From NCBI GenBank assembly GCA_029844215.1, contig CM056723.1, positions 1,014,980-1,078,979 on the forward strand: a stretch of DNA of 64,000 nt, given 5' to 3'. How positions within the stretch are numbered: the stretch's first letter is position 1; every line of letters starts with the position of its first letter. A program made the translations under genes and the position numbers. The notes under the pieces are model-generated. The model did no database searches. It was not told where the DNA came from and saw only the letters and a list, made by a program, of their open reading frames with translations. This document shows, in pieces, positions 9,545 to 22,052 of this stretch. This DNA comes from Przewalskia tangutica (taxonomy: Eukaryota; Streptophyta; Magnoliopsida; Solanales; Solanaceae).

Positions 9545-12500
9545 CTACCTGGGTGGCCGCTCTAGTGATATCCAACCAAATTTCCCTTTTCGGAAATCTT
9601 GCAAGATACGAAAAGCTGCTTGGTTGTTGTCGGCATTAAATAACTGAACAGCGAGCTTCTGAACAAATCTGCAACCAAAACAAAAAAGGATCAAAATGGA
9701 AATATAGAACAAATCCCTGCAGGGGCACCCATAATTCCAGATGCACCCTTTGGGTATAATTTTCCATACGCACGTTTTACCACAGCGGCAATCTGCCTCA
9801 ATCTTGTAGCGGTCACAAAGAGCTTTATTACCTGGTCAGAGTGACCCATGTCAGAAAAATAGAAGGCAGCATGCGTACAAGCAGCTAAAAATGAACTATT
9901 TAGGGTCATACCATCCAATGTACTAAAGTGATTGAAGTCTTGAAATATTTTGATCAAAGTAAATAAGATAATAATGGCGTTTCATTTGGTCATAGATGAT
10001 ATAATTGTTGAAAGAATCAAAGCCAAAGTGAAGCGGCAGAGCAGTATATCTGAAAGACAGGAAATATACCAACAGTTGGAAGCTTCGAAAGCATCTGTAC
10101 GAGAATGGCTGCAACATCTATAGCATCATAAGATCTCTCTCCAATATCATCACATATGGCAAGCTTTATTGCTGCTGTCTGATCACTGATCCTCATAGGA
10201 ATTATGCCAGGTGAATCCAGTAGCTCTAGATCTTTCCCAAAACGGACCCACCTTTTACAAAGGAGCCGTGAGAAAATGAAAGGAAGAGGAGTGTAAAATC
10301 TAATCTAGTCTTTTTAAATTAAATTGTAAAGCCTTCCTTCCTGCATAACAATTACATGGACCTAACTTATCCAGTGGTGAAATCTTCACTCAGTTCCACT
10401 TAGCAACTCAATATTTTGAAATAGATTGCTATAAAGTATAAACTAAAAAGGTACTCCTATCAATTTCTATGTAATGCTTAATTCTAAAATGACTGGAAAA
10501 TCGAAGTGGTTCACAAGGAGTCGGTATGAGACGGTGAAATAGAGAAGAAGGTACAACCCTGTCAACCCCTTATCACTTAAAAGTAAAGAAGAGATATGCG
10601 CTTTGGAATCAAAAATTTATGGAATTTTTTCATGGATTCAAATAGTGAATAAACTTGCCGCAAAAGAAAAGAGTAAGGAGCTATGGATATACTTCAGCTC
10701 TCTCGTAACACCTGGTCTTGGGGCTGCAGGACACATCCGACGCTTCAGCAAACGATTTACCAGAGACGACTTACCAACATTTGGATACCCGACTATACCA
10801 GCTCGAACCTGTCAAAACATATAAAATTTCTCAGTTAGAAAAACACAGAAGAAGCAGACATGAAGTCCTCTATGCTAACTAAGGAAGTAGTTCCATAGTT
10901 TTGTCGTTTCCTCAACTAGTGAACCAAATAAGAATTTTCTATTCTGTTACATAATTTCCAAGGCGTGAACGAGTTATATCTATTAGACCGTACCTTCTGC
11001 CACTGCCGGTAACGGCTACCTATCATCGCCGGTGACCACCCACCGCCGCCAGGTTTCTTCTCTCCCCTTCTCTCTCTCTCTCCTCTCTTCCCTTCTTCTT
11101 CTCTCCCTTCGCCCCCTTTCCTCTCTGTCTGTTGCCCGGAACCCTAACACAGTGAACACCAACCACCGGAGGCCACAACCGGCGACGGTACACCGACTGC
11201 CACCGGAGAAATCGGTGCACCCACCGGCGACCAGCCCCCGTCGGAACACAGCGACCAGCATCCACCGGCGAGTCGGTGACCAAGTATATTTTTTCGCGGG
11301 AGATTTCTGGCCAGATCTTTCTGGCTAGTAGATTTTCCGGCCAGATCTTTTTCCTTCCCTTCCTCTCTCCTCTTTTTCCCCTCTTTTCGTACCCTTTTCT
11401 CCTTTACTCTGCAATTGGAAACCACTCCACAGTAGGTTTCCGGTCAGGTCTGAACAGGTACTCGAATTTTTCGGCAACTAGCGGCGGTGAACAGTATTCT
11501 CCGGCAGCGAAGTTCTGCAACAGTGAACAGGTTCTATCCACCTGGAGTTGGTACCTCCGCCCGCCCTTATTACTTCTTTGTCTTTCATCTTTGTACGTAT
11601 AGGCTTTTGCTTGCATAATCTGTTGTGTTGCTTGAATTGCTTTATTTTCCTACTTCTGTTCTGTAAACCTTGTTTCTTGCCGATAACCTGCATCCTGGTT
11701 GTTATATACTTCGTTACTGACTTCTGGATATCTTCTTGCCTTTAGTTATATCATTCTTGGCGTTCCTGTGTTAGATGTGAACCTTTGATTACTCTATTAG
11801 TTTATATCCGCTTTCGTGGCTTTGGTGACTGATGGTAGACTAGGGTCATGTTCTCGGTCGGAGACGGGGGAGAGGGTTAGGGGGTGTAAGTGGGGTAAGG
11901 GAGATGCTATGCTGAGAATAGGGTCTTGGAACATTGAGACTTTAACGGGAAAGTCCATAGAGCTAGTTAAGATTCTTAAGAAGAGGAGGATTAATATAGT
12001 CTGTGTCCAGGAGATCAAATGGGTAGGACCTAAGGCTAAGGATGTGGACGGGTATAAGTTACGGTTCTCGGGTAGGTCGAGGTATAGGAATGGGTAGGAA
12101 TTTTGGTAGACATCGAGCTAAGGGATCAGGTGATAGAGGTTAGGAGGGTCAATGACAGGATGATGGCGATTAAGTTGGTAGTTCGAGGGTTCACTATGAA
12201 CATTATTAGTGCTTATACGCCGCAGGCGGGCTTGGACAAGGAGGAGGTGAAGTACAATGCTTCATTTGTACAAGAACAAAGGTGATATCCAGAGTTGCAA
12301 CAACTATAGGGGTATCAAGCTGCTAAGCCACACTATGAAAGTTTGAGAAATGATCGTGGAGATGAGGGTGAGAAGAGGCGTGTCTATTTCTGAGAACCAG
12401 TTTGGATTCATGCCGGGACATTCGACTACAGAAGTCATTCATCTTATTAGGAGGTTGGTGGAGCATTATAGGGAGAGGAAAAGAGACTTACATATGATTT

Positions 12501-15500
12501 TCATCGACCTCAAGAAGGCATATGACAAAGTCCTTAGGAAGGTTCTATGGAGATGTTTGGAGGTTAGAGGTGTACGTGTGGCGTACACTAGGGCGATAAG
12601 GAATATGTATGATGGAGCCAAGACCAAGGTACGGACAGTAGGAGGAGACTCGGAGCACTTTCCATTGATGATAGGGCTGCATCAGGGATCAGCTCTTAGC
12701 CCATTCTTATTTGTCTTGGTGATGGATGGGCTGACACGACAAATTTAAGGGGAGGTGTCATGGTGTATGTTATTCGTAGACGACATAGTCCTGATTCATG
12801 AGACTCGCAGCGAAGTAAATGCTAAGCTGGAGGTTTGGAGACGCTGGAGTTTAAAGGGTTCAGGCTGAGCGGTACCAAGACAGAATACTTAGAGTGCAAG
12901 TTCAGTAATGGGAGCGACCGTCAGACATGCGTGGAGGTAAGACTTGGTAATCAAGTCAATCCAAAGAAATGTAGCTTCAAGTATTTCGGGTCTATTATCT
13001 AAGAAAATGGAGAAATTGATGACGATGCCACACATCGTATTGGTGCAGGGTGGATGAAATGGAGGCTTGCATCTGGAGTTTTGTGCGATAAAAAAATGAC
13101 ACCAAAACTTAAAGACAAGTTCTATAGGGTAGTGGTTAGACCGACTATGTTGTATGGGACGGAGTGTTGGTCAGTCAAGACTTCGCACCTTCAAAAATGA
13201 AAGTTGCGGAGATGGATGCTGAGATGAATGTGTGGGCATACAAGAAGGGATAAGATTAGAAATGATGATATCCGGGACAGAGTGGGAGTGGCCTCGATGG
13301 AGGATAAGATGCGGAAAGCGAGGTTGAGATGGTTCGAACATGTGCAGAGGAGAGACACAAATACCCCAGTGCGGAAGTGCGAGAAGTTGGCTATGGACGG
13401 GTTCATCTGGGGTAGAGGTAGGCCGAAGAGGTATTAGGGCGAGGTGATTAGACGGAATATGGCATAGGTACACCTTACTAAGGACGTGACCTTAGATAGA
13501 GGGTTGTGAAGGACACTGTTTAGGGTAGAAGTGTAGTAGGTAGTTGAGCGTAGCCCTACTTACGCTTACAACTGGTAGTTGTCGTATTATTATTGTAGCC
13601 CTGCTTAGCCTATCATACTATTAAGCGCAGTACTGCTTTATAGTCCTCTGTCATTTGATTTCTGTTGTTGTATGTTCTTTCGTGTACTTTGTTTATCTTA
13701 TTTATCTGCGTTAGTTACGGCTTCTTTTTCAGAATGCTTTATCATGGCTTATTTGCTTTCGGTACCATCATTTTCATACTGCGTTAGATTTCTTGTCTGG
13801 GTCTGACCGTTTCTCTTGCTTTGTCTTGAGCCGAGGGCCTTTCGGAAACAGCCTTTCTACATACCAAGGTAGAGGTAAGGTCTGCGTACACTCTACCCTC
13901 CCAGACCCCACGTTGTGGAATTTTTACTGGGTATGTTGTTGTTGTTACATAATTTCCAAATGTTGTTCATCAGTACATTGGTACAAGATTATAGCAGCAG
14001 AAATAACACATTTCCCCTGGTGTACATCCAAACCCAAATTATTAGTAGACGGTAAAACTTTGAAGTTCTCCATTGAACTCCTTGTATTTCTTTTATATCA
14101 CAATAGATGCTTCCAATGGTCTATATGTAAACGATGACGATGACATATTAAATACAAAAAACAGAAGTGATAAATGGTGGATTTAAAGTAAGAAATCATT
14201 TAAGTTTCATTTGTATTGACAACTGCAATGAGCTTATGACAGATCTACAGTCTAAAGGCATGGATGATATGAGCAATTATCAATCTTAGTAAACTCACTG
14301 GACGAGGAAGTAGTCCTTTTGCTTTACGTTTAATGTTCACAGTACCCGCTAATGCTTTCGCCAACCTTCCAAGCTTCAGTGCTCCCTGAAATTTGTCCAA
14401 TACATGAATCAACAGAAGTATAAAGACACTGTTTGTTCGAGCAGAAACAAGTAAATGTTATTCCAATCACCATTCCAAGCTGGCCATTGGAGAAAACAAC
14501 TTTAATCCCTTGATTAGCATAATAAGTTGCCCAAGCATTGCGATCAGCAGTTGATATCATGTCCTCTCGATTCAAAACTAAAATCCTCTTTCTGTTGCCA
14601 AGCCATGAGTCCATCTGCTCATCGAAATTGAATTACTAACAAAACAAGTAGATGAAAGTTGAAAGGAGACAAGATAAGAATCCCACATGCAATAGGAGTC
14701 TGGTGCTGTTATAACATACTCTTGACTATAAATTAATATAATCTACAATGCAAAAAACAATATTTATGCCAAAAATTTAATAATGGAAGTCAAGAAAAGG
14801 AATTATGAACTGCACATGTATACTCTATCCTGGTTCAAGGGAGATTCGTGTGTATCTACTTCACAGCATACTCTTTGCATCAATGGATAAAATTGCCTAC
14901 ATCTCATTTTGCTCTTGGTTGACTTTGCCAAAGGGAATAGGGTCAAAGTGATACCTATGAATAATCTAGTCTTTGAAGCTGCAACCCATCAAAGTGATTG
15001 AAAGTTTTTTTAAGTATATTATTAATTTTCCAAAGTTCAAAACATAATTGCTGAAGTGATTAAACTGCAATTCAATATAGGCACAACTCTAAGCCAGAAG
15101 AAAAACTCGGAGATGGAGTATCAGTTTATACTAAGCACAAGCGCAATGTAGAAAGGATGGGCCAGGGCTAAGGGGAAAATAGTTGGCCGGTGTTATAAAG
15201 GAAATTAATATGCAGAATACCTAGCACTCCCATTTCTAATCAGAAATTCTCAAGCATAATACACATCAGAGCTCAAATGTAGAAATGCACTCCAAAGCAC
15301 TTTCTCCAATTCAAATAGAATATAATGATCGACTTCTCAAGCCGTTTGCAACACTCAAATTTTACACAACAAGTCTTAAGTGGTAAAGGTTGTTTAGAAT
15401 AGCACAGTGGGCCACATTTACCTAGCTGTTGGGAAGGCAAGCTAGATTACTAGCACATCACTCAATACCCTAGCGGAAATGCAAATATAGCCCGAAACGT

Positions 15501-18500
15501 TCAATAACCTAGCCAAAAAGCAAAAACAGACCAAACCATAAACATGTAATTTTTTTTTGATAAGGTAATATTTTATTAAAAAATATAAAAAGTACCAAGA
15601 TGGTACAGGATACAGAAGTCCAGCTACAACCACTAACACGACAAAACTACAACTCTCCTATCTTTTCTAGAAAGTTCATATATTGCTCCATATTTTCCAT
15701 GACATTGCTTTTACACCAGAAATACAAATTCGAAAGACAACTATTTTTAATCCTGCATATGTGGCCTTATTCCCTTCAAAACAGTTAAATTTCTAACCTG
15801 TGGATGACTTGTGGACATCGGAATTCTTGCATCTCGAACCTCTATGACAACATCCATTAGTTTCAACTGTTCCTTGAGCTCTTTCTCAGTTTTCGCAATA
15901 TGACCAGGATACCACTATTTAAATAATAGTAGCAGTGTTAGGTTAAAAGGTGAAACATTCGACAGGGAAACACATGAAAATTTTGAAACCATACAGAAGT
16001 GCAAGGTCAAAAGTCCACACCTTGTGCATACCTGAACTGGTCGTAAAGTCTTTGTCCAATGATAAAGATCGGTTTCTAGATCATTCCAGCCATATCCTTC
16101 TTGGATGCCTTCAAAAGCATTAAAAAGTTTTGAATTCTCACAGCCAGACCCTCCAGCACCTTTCCAACCAACAACCTGAAAAGTTGATTCACAATAACGT
16201 TACTTCTTGTAATGGATAGTTAAACAAATCCTGCTAGAGAGTTTCCAGAAGTTTTGTGTAATTGATTAAATAAAGTTTTACCAAAAATTGAACAAGAGCA
16301 AGAAGAAAGTAATCAGGATTAGATGATAAAAAATACGCACATAAGAGACCATTTTTCTGTGTCTAAGTGTTGCATGTTAGAAAGAAAAAGGAAATACATC
16401 ATTATTGTAGCGTGAAAGAAAAACAAAAAACTAATATAAACCACAATCCATGACTGTTAAGTTTTGCACATAGATAAACTTGCTAAAAAGGAGGAAAACA
16501 GATGAACATATATGTGCCGACATGCAACATACAAATTAAGCAAGAAACATAAGCAATCATTTGCAGCTTCCAAGTCACCGTGCTTTTCATGAAAGGTCAA
16601 GTGAGACAGATTAAAAAGGGCAGCCCGGTGCACTAAGCTCCCGCTATGCGCGGGGTCTGGGGAAGGGCCGGACCACAAGGGTCTATTGTACGCGCTCTTA
16701 CCTTGCATTTCTGCAAGAGGCTGTTTCCACGACTTGAACCCATGACCTCCTGGTCACATGTCAACAACTTTACCAGCTACTCCAAGGCTCCCTTCAAGTG
16801 AGACAGATTAAGTACAAATAATTTATATTACATGGAAGAATTACAGGGTAGCAAAGCACGCTCAAATATTCACAAAAGGCCACTGTTTGAAAGCAATTTA
16901 TTGACTTCTTGGTATGTCTTCTTGTCAAGATGACAACAAGCTGAACAAGTGCTATGGGTCGACTGCTACATGAGACCGCATTAATTTTTGGAATAGATCT
17001 GAGGCTGTCAAACACTTCAATGATGGATTTGGTTTTTTGTATATGTAAACAGAATACCAGATTAAATCAAATCAGTTGTGATAAGAATTGATGAAACCTA
17101 GACCAATGAAGTCAAAAAGTTAGTCAGCTAGGCCAGAAAAAAGGAAGTTGTTTGTATAGCTGAAACTGCACGTTGGTACTCGTTGTTACAAACAATCCTA
17201 TGGTCTGAATGTATACCCTAATAACCCTATGCTCATTTCTGGTTATACCTAACAAGGCACCCTTTAAAGACATGAATCCTAGCTTGACATAATCGCCACA
17301 TACCATCCTAAGAGAAATGACTATAATTCCAAAGTCTGGGGTCAGCTTCAAAATAAAACCACATGGGAGCACCATCTTGCGACTTGCGCACATGAGCTAG
17401 AAAAGAGGTCCCAACTGGCTTGTATTGAAGAATAGTATCCTACAAGAAATATCTTCAACCGCTGCGAAGCACTAATACCAAGAACATAATGCTAAGTGAT
17501 GCTTGAGCAAATAAAGGAGTTGAGATCGAGTTCCTTTCAACTTGCACTCAGACATGGCATTCCAAATACGGATGTATTGCTTCACTCACCTTTGTACTTC
17601 TTCCCTGTCATTACTTCAAGAACAATAGGGATGTGGTTCTTGATGTTGGAAATAGCAAGGGCAGGATGAAACATGTTCTTCGATGTAGACATAACAAAAG
17701 AACAATAGGTGAATTACGGAGTAGGAAGAAAATTTGGGAAGAGATGAGGAAAAAGTGCACGGATTCCGAGATGGGGCATGGAAACCGAGGCATCGAAGAG
17801 AATTTGGAAGAAGTGGTTTTAGACCTAGACTTCTGATACCATGAAAGAAATAATCCCTTGATTATTTTCATTAATGAATGAGTATATATACAATTTACAA
17901 TATCCATAATATGGAAAATCCTATTCCTATTCTACTCCCAAAATCCTATTCGTACAAGAACTACAAGTATGGTAAGTGTACAATGCTAATTAAATACAAA
18001 TAACATATTACCAAAAACCATAATATACACGGTGTGTATACCGTGTATATCACGGTCTCCCAATTGTCTTGGGTTTCCGTGATAAACACGGTATACACAA
18101 GGCAGTGTATACGCCATAGTATATTTTCACTCTGCCCTTGCACTTGAGCTATCTTACCCTCGCTCACCTTTAAGTCACTTTATTCAGCAGTTCACACTAT
18201 CTTTATCATACCTTATTCTAGGCCCAAAATTTGCTGCCTCTGGAACCTACCTTACTGGACCTCGAGGGATACGCAGGTTCAACCTTACAGCAAATAATTC
18301 GTATTATGGGCTTGTCTCAATTTCAATTGATTGAAACGATCCAATTATGTTATTAAATACAGAGGTTAGTGAAGTAAAAGTTTGTATAATGCTATCATTT
18401 CTTGAGTAACTATAAGCAGATATTGGAGCACCTCGGAGAGCTATAAAACAAGAAGCAATTACACTGCTATTATAAATATTTTCGCTGTACCAGCGTAATG

Positions 18501-18669
18501 AAACAAGGTAATAATTTTACATTTTTACCTGAATTGTAGAAGAGAGAGAATGAGGATTAGCAGAGGAGATAGCTTCAGGTGGTTGACTGTTCCGGCAACT
18601 ATGATACCGGCCGCCGGCGACTGTAAGGCCGGCACTGTTCAGCAATAAACCAGGGAGCTGCATAGCCAT
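9545..18669 (-). CDS. DGP3: DAR GTPase 3, chloroplastic (YlqF/RbgA family), 9 exons
   Basis: Nine exons join into a 370-aa frame: 18529-18669, 16032-16175, 15798-15914, 14471-14614, 14299-14385, 10693-10808, 10070-10251, 9774-9831, 9545-9668. All introns are GT-AG and phases close. The protein is a circularly permuted GTPase: G5 EVRDARIP, G4 LVLNRED, then G1 GYPNVGKSS, G2 PGVTREL and G3 LDSPG, followed by a C-terminal region ending GKFGWISLERPPR. This order and length (about 372 aa in Arabidopsis) match DGP3. Bacterial RbgA acts in 50S subunit maturation, so a role in plastid ribosome assembly is inferred. The first exon (MAMQLPGLLLNSAGL...) is rich in Ser and hydroxyl residues, as in a plastid transit peptide. 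Intron 5 carries an RTE LINE, intron 1 a SINE and an LTR fragment. A MULE begins about 310 bp upstream of the ATG. Confidence 0.93.
10946..13959 (+). mobile_element. RTE-type LINE, internally deleted, in intron 5 of DGP3
   Basis: The element is bounded by a 16-bp direct repeat, gttacataatttccaa, at 10946-10961 and 13944-13959. Its first GTT may belong to the element's tail. The 5' end is GC-rich with CCGCCGCC and pyrimidine tracts (about 10990-11560). The 3' end carries the RTE-type tail 'gtaaggtctgcgtacact' and ends in GTT repeats. It sits in DGP3 intron 5, antisense to the gene. The coding part lacks the region between endonuclease and reverse transcriptase. The intact TSD suggests a moderately recent insertion. 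Confidence 0.92.
11816..13437 (+). pseudogene. RTE LINE endonuclease and reverse transcriptase remnants
   Basis: The first part (11816-12285, two frames) is the N-terminal half of an APE-type endonuclease: LRIGSWNIETLTGKSIELV, VQEIKWVG, and later MNIISAYTPQAGLD. At about 12255 it jumps to the reverse transcriptase (LYKNKGDIQSCNNYRGIKL). That region continues with ENQFGFMPGHSTTE, DLKKAYDKV and LHQGSALSPFLF. After a stop comes CMLFVDDIVLI, holding the FVDD catalytic pair (about 12766-12800), then CEVRLGN-type and C-terminal RTE blocks up to 'GRGRPKRY'. Several stops and frameshifts and the missing end of the endonuclease make it inactive. Confidence 0.9.
15550..15795 (-). mobile_element. Possible retroelement 3' end in intron 3 of DGP3
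   Basis: A run of T followed by 'gataaggtaatattttatt' and 'agtaccaagatggtacagg' looks like the antisense 3' end and poly(A) tail of a non-LTR retroelement. I see no target-site duplication and the left edge is uncertain. It ends next to the splice donor of exon 3. Confidence 0.35.
16597..16810 (-). mobile_element. TS/SolS SINE in intron 1 of DGP3
   Basis: A full-length copy (16614-16793) reads on the minus strand from GGGAGCCTTGGAGTAGCTGG to the conserved 3' block GCATAGCGGGAGCTTAGTGC and a short T-rich tail. A perfect 17-bp target-site duplication, tcaagtgagacagatta, flanks it at 16597-16613 and 16794-16810. A-box (GTAGCTGGTAAAG) and B-box (GGGTTCAAGTCG) regions are recognisable. It has the same transcriptional orientation as DGP3. 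Its perfect long TSD makes it one of the younger insertions in the window. Confidence 0.95.
17600..18180 (-). mobile_element. Copia-like LTR fragment in intron 1 of DGP3
   Basis: Read on the minus strand, CTTTCA is followed by TGGTATCAGAAG at about 17832-17845, an initiator-Met primer-binding site next to the end of an LTR. To its right, at 17846 to about 18150, lies an LTR-like region with TATATATACTCATTC and a stem-forming 'gtgtataccgtgtat' phrase. To its left is a short leader/gag-like stretch with many Lys/Arg/Glu codons on the plus strand and no recognisable domain. The other LTR is absent, so this is a truncated remnant. Confidence 0.5.
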
Positions 18670-18968
18670 CAGTTGCAGATTATCGCTTGAGATATCACCA
18701 CTGCACTGGGGATATAAAAAGAGTACTAAAAATAATATAATTTGACTTTAATTAAATGGATATTGGGATGCAAATCTGAAAAATAAGATTATTTTTTCTA
18801 GGTAGACACTTTTTTTATTTTAAAAAGAAAAACTAAGTAAATACTTTTTTTAATTCAGAGAGAGTATTAAATAAATAATTAACTTTACAACTTTAACTGA
18901 AATTATTCTTTTTCTTTTTAGTGGCGGCCGTCAACGGGCAACTTTAAATGGGTAGCTATAAAAGTTGG
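18670..18968. other. DGP3 upstream region truncated by a MULE
   Basis: About 300 bp separate the DGP3 start codon from the MULE target-site duplication. Whatever regulatory sequence lay further upstream is now 15.8 kb away behind the element. I see no obvious TATA box on the minus strand in this short stretch. Confidence 0.5.
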
Positions 18969-18977
18969 GAGTATTTA

Positions 18978-19160
18978 GAGTTCGTAACTTAAAATAACCC
19001 AAAAATTAACAAAGTATATCAAAATACACAAAAAAAAAAGTGATAAAATAACTTTTTGCGTAAGAATTTTCTGCGCAAAAAGACTTAACAGTAACAGTCC
19101 GGTTAATTCCTTTTATGTAGAAAATTACTGCGCAAAAGGGGTTATTATAACCCTAGCAGC
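18978..19160 (+). repeat. Left terminal inverted repeat of the MULE
   Basis: About 180 bp pair with 34640-34807 on the other strand. The shared features are the outermost GAGT(T/C)CG(T/G)AACTTAAA, a poly-A stretch, and the inner block 'tgcgcaaaa...ggggttattata'. The match is interrupted by small indels, so the repeat is old. Confidence 0.8.
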
Positions 19161-19794
19161 TCACGTTTTTTTAAAGGTTACTTTTAATCTAATTACGTAA
19201 TAAATTATTGCGTTTTACAATCAATTATTCATCTATCCATTTGTATTTAATTTGACGTGACACTATGGGAATTATTGCAAGAACTCAATAGGTTTTTCTA
19301 TTTAACATGAATTTTGGATGAGGTAAAAGACTCATCCATTTTCAAAGTTTAAGTAATCAAAATTTCAAGTTCTTGAAAAATCTATCCAACTCCGAAGTTC
19401 ATAAAAAAATGGTGACTCCTTCTTCAACTGTTAAGGTTTCTTTATTTTGGGAAGTAGAGATCCATGATAATAATAATGTTCGTTATAGTATTCCACCAAA
19501 ATACCATGTTAAATTTTCAATTAACTTGGATTACTCGACATTACTCACTGCCATATATAAAAGAATGAAAGTTAGTAAGCGTGTGTTTGCATTATTTGTA
19601 ATAGGCAGATATCCAATATTCATTGCACACAAGGTTTAGTGCTCTATGGCGAGTGAAATATCATTGACAATGAGTCTTTGAGTGAATATTTGAGGGCGTC
19701 GGAAGAATATAGGGGCTTAATCATCCTGAAAGTTCTTAAAATGTATGTTGAAATGATACATATCAGTCGTAGTGAAGTCTTGGCCAGGACTCGT

Positions 19795-22032
19795 TGTTGA
19801 CAGTCAATTTTGACCCGTTTTTTGTATATTTCGTGCAATTTTAAGTTTTTAGCACACCGCATTTTAATCGTTATTTTTGCATATTTTATATAATATTCTA
19901 TGTTTATTTATTCACAAAATGACATTGCATCTTTTTATTTTTATTTAAGCATTATGTTTTTGTTAATATTATGTTTCTATTATAATAATATTTTGCATCT
20001 CTTTAAATAATTAATTGACGTCCTGCTTTAATTTTAATCAGACATTAAACATGTCTTAAATATTGCATTTTTGCGTCGGCATTTGCATTTTAATAATTTT
20101 GCATCTTTTTAAATAATCTTTCTTTTAAAATAATTAACCCGCGTTGCATTTTGTCAAAACCAGTCCAGTACGGAACCCAATCCAAATCATTCCAATCCAA
20201 CACCATTTTTATTTTCATCCAAACACCCCCTCTTATTCCCCCCCCCCCCCTCTTTTTTTAAATTTCAAACCCACTTTTCTTTCCCCCCTAAAATATCTTA
20301 CCCCCCTTTATTAAATAAAGTGGCGATACACGCTCGACAACGAAAACAAAAGAAAGTGGCGAGCCCATTTTTCATTTTAAGCGGAGGACCTCGCAGCCTC
20401 CTTCGCCGCGCCGCTTCGCCGCCGCCGCCGCCACGGAGTTTTAGAACTCCGTGAAACCCCTTTAAACCGCCTACCCGCCTCTCCTCTCCACTCATCTCCT
20501 CACCTATTCCCGCCAACCTCCACCTCTCGCGAACCCTCGCTCCGTCGCCGCCATCCCGTCGACCATCCGTTGGTTTGTATTTTAGGCGTTGCTCGGTGGA
20601 AAACCGCCGAAGCAACGCCGTTGCTTCCTTCCCTGCTGTTTCAGGTTCTCGTCGGACTTGACCATCGCGCGGACATTACCGCGATGTCGTTTGTTTCTCT
20701 GTTATTGCAACTATATTTCGCGTTTGTTGGGTGATGTTGATCGTTGTAACTTGCCCGAGTTTAAAAACTCCGTGAATCTTGTTAGCTTTATTTCGATATA
20801 TGATTTTTCGATTTTTGTTGTGTCGCCGAATTTAAAACTCCGCGACCTTTGTTCTTATGCATCGCTGGCATCAGTTGTTATCTTGGCTTAATGGGCTGAT
20901 TTTATGTTTTTGAGGTATCTGCCGGAGTTTTAAGACTCCGGCGACGTTTTGAAAATCCTGTTGGGACTGTTTCACGACTTCCCATCGCTCGGCGTATCGC
21001 TTTCCGCGAACCGCTCTTGTTAAGCATGTTGTCCATTGCTCATTGTTTCTGCATTAATTTTAGGCTATTTGGCTTAATTTATTTACTGATTTTAGAACAA
21101 AACTACACTTGGTATTTACTGATTTTTGAACAAGTTACTACACTTGGTATTTACTGATTTTGAACAAGTTACTACACTTGGTATTTTGCTGATTTTGAAT
21201 GTGATACTACATCGCCAAGAAGGATTTATCCGTCGATCCGAGGCCCCGTGGTAAGCGAGACTAATATGTGGGCGAGGAGGAAAGTGAAAAGATTGGACGA
21301 GAATGCATAGTATCGCTCACCGTGAGGCGAGTCGACCAGCCAGTAGCGATATTCGCTTCTCATGTCTTAGTATTCTTGGCATAACACTAGCTGAGCCCAC
21401 ACTATATAAAAATATATCTTTTACAATATATTTTACATATATATCTATATATATATATACATATATTGTTGTTTGTTTGGGTAATTTATTTATCATTTAC
21501 TAACTCTTCTACTAAGTGTCTTTTGCAGGTACCCGGAGGCGCGCCCCAAAGTTAAATCATTCGCATAAAATGAAATAAAAGCAAAATGTTGCTAATTTAT
21601 CTTCATTATATCTTTTATGTTTATTTGCTTTCATTACTATCTTGTTAAATACATACCTATATTAAATATTTGCATGCCTAGTTTAAATATCTCTTGATTA
21701 GTTTAATAATTAGAATGCCCTTTAGAATTGTAAATTGCATGTTAGCACAATAATTTTAAACCTAAGTTTGAACGGACAACCGCAAGTTAGCGGATCCTTT
21801 AGGGTGCCTAACCCCTTTCCTTTAGGATAATAAAGAACCCTTACCCAGAATCTCACATAGCTTTCGCAGACCTTTAAAATGGAGATCATTCGTAGTATTT
21901 TATGCTACATTTTCAGTGTCCTAATTCACTATAATAATTAGGTGGCGACTCCTTTAAATTGCATTTCGGGAATCCAACCATATGCGTAGCGGTAATCCCG
22001 TTTCCGGCTCCGGTCGAAAATGGGGCGTTACA
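19795..22032 (+). repeat. Left LTR of the Tat/Ogre-type element
   Basis: It is 2,238 bp and near-identical in its AT-rich outer parts to the right LTR. It has a GC-rich middle (about 20330-20700) with repeated GAGTTTTA-ACTCCG stem-like phrases. A TATA-like box, TATATAAA, is at about 21403 and may drive the element's transcript. An AT microsatellite follows near 21430-21470. Confidence 0.93.
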
Positions 22033-22034
22033 GA

Positions 22035-22052
22035 TGACGACTCCACTGGGGA
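22035..22052 (+). promoter_or_regulatory. Primer-binding site of the Tat/Ogre-type element
   Basis: TGACGACTCCACTGGGGA begins two bases after the left LTR. The GACTCCACTGGGGA core is the kind used by plant Ogre/Tat elements rather than the initiator-Met site of copia elements. Confidence 0.8.

Noticed and set aside
9324..9575. 83-codon minus-strand frame over the DGP3 stop region
   Set aside because: It is in a different frame from the exon-9 reading that ends LERPPR and stops at 9545. The exon reading matches the family.
11016..11745. Several overlapping open frames on both strands in a GC-rich region
   Set aside because: This is the 5' region of the RTE LINE. The frames are mutually exclusive, low-complexity (Arg/Glu or Ser/Leu-rich) and without domains.
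13793..14137. 114-codon plus-strand frame at the LINE 3' end
   Set aside because: It crosses the LINE tail, the target-site duplication and DGP3 intron sequence, so it is a chance frame.
16614..16793. A tRNA gene from the A-box and B-box matches
   Set aside because: The boxes belong to a SINE head: the body continues into the conserved SINE 3' block with a target-site duplication, and no cloverleaf is complete.
20298..20891. GC-rich open frames in the Ogre-type LTR (and their counterparts at 26120-26919)
   Set aside because: The two LTR copies do not keep these frames: small indels break them differently, as expected for non-coding LTR sequence.
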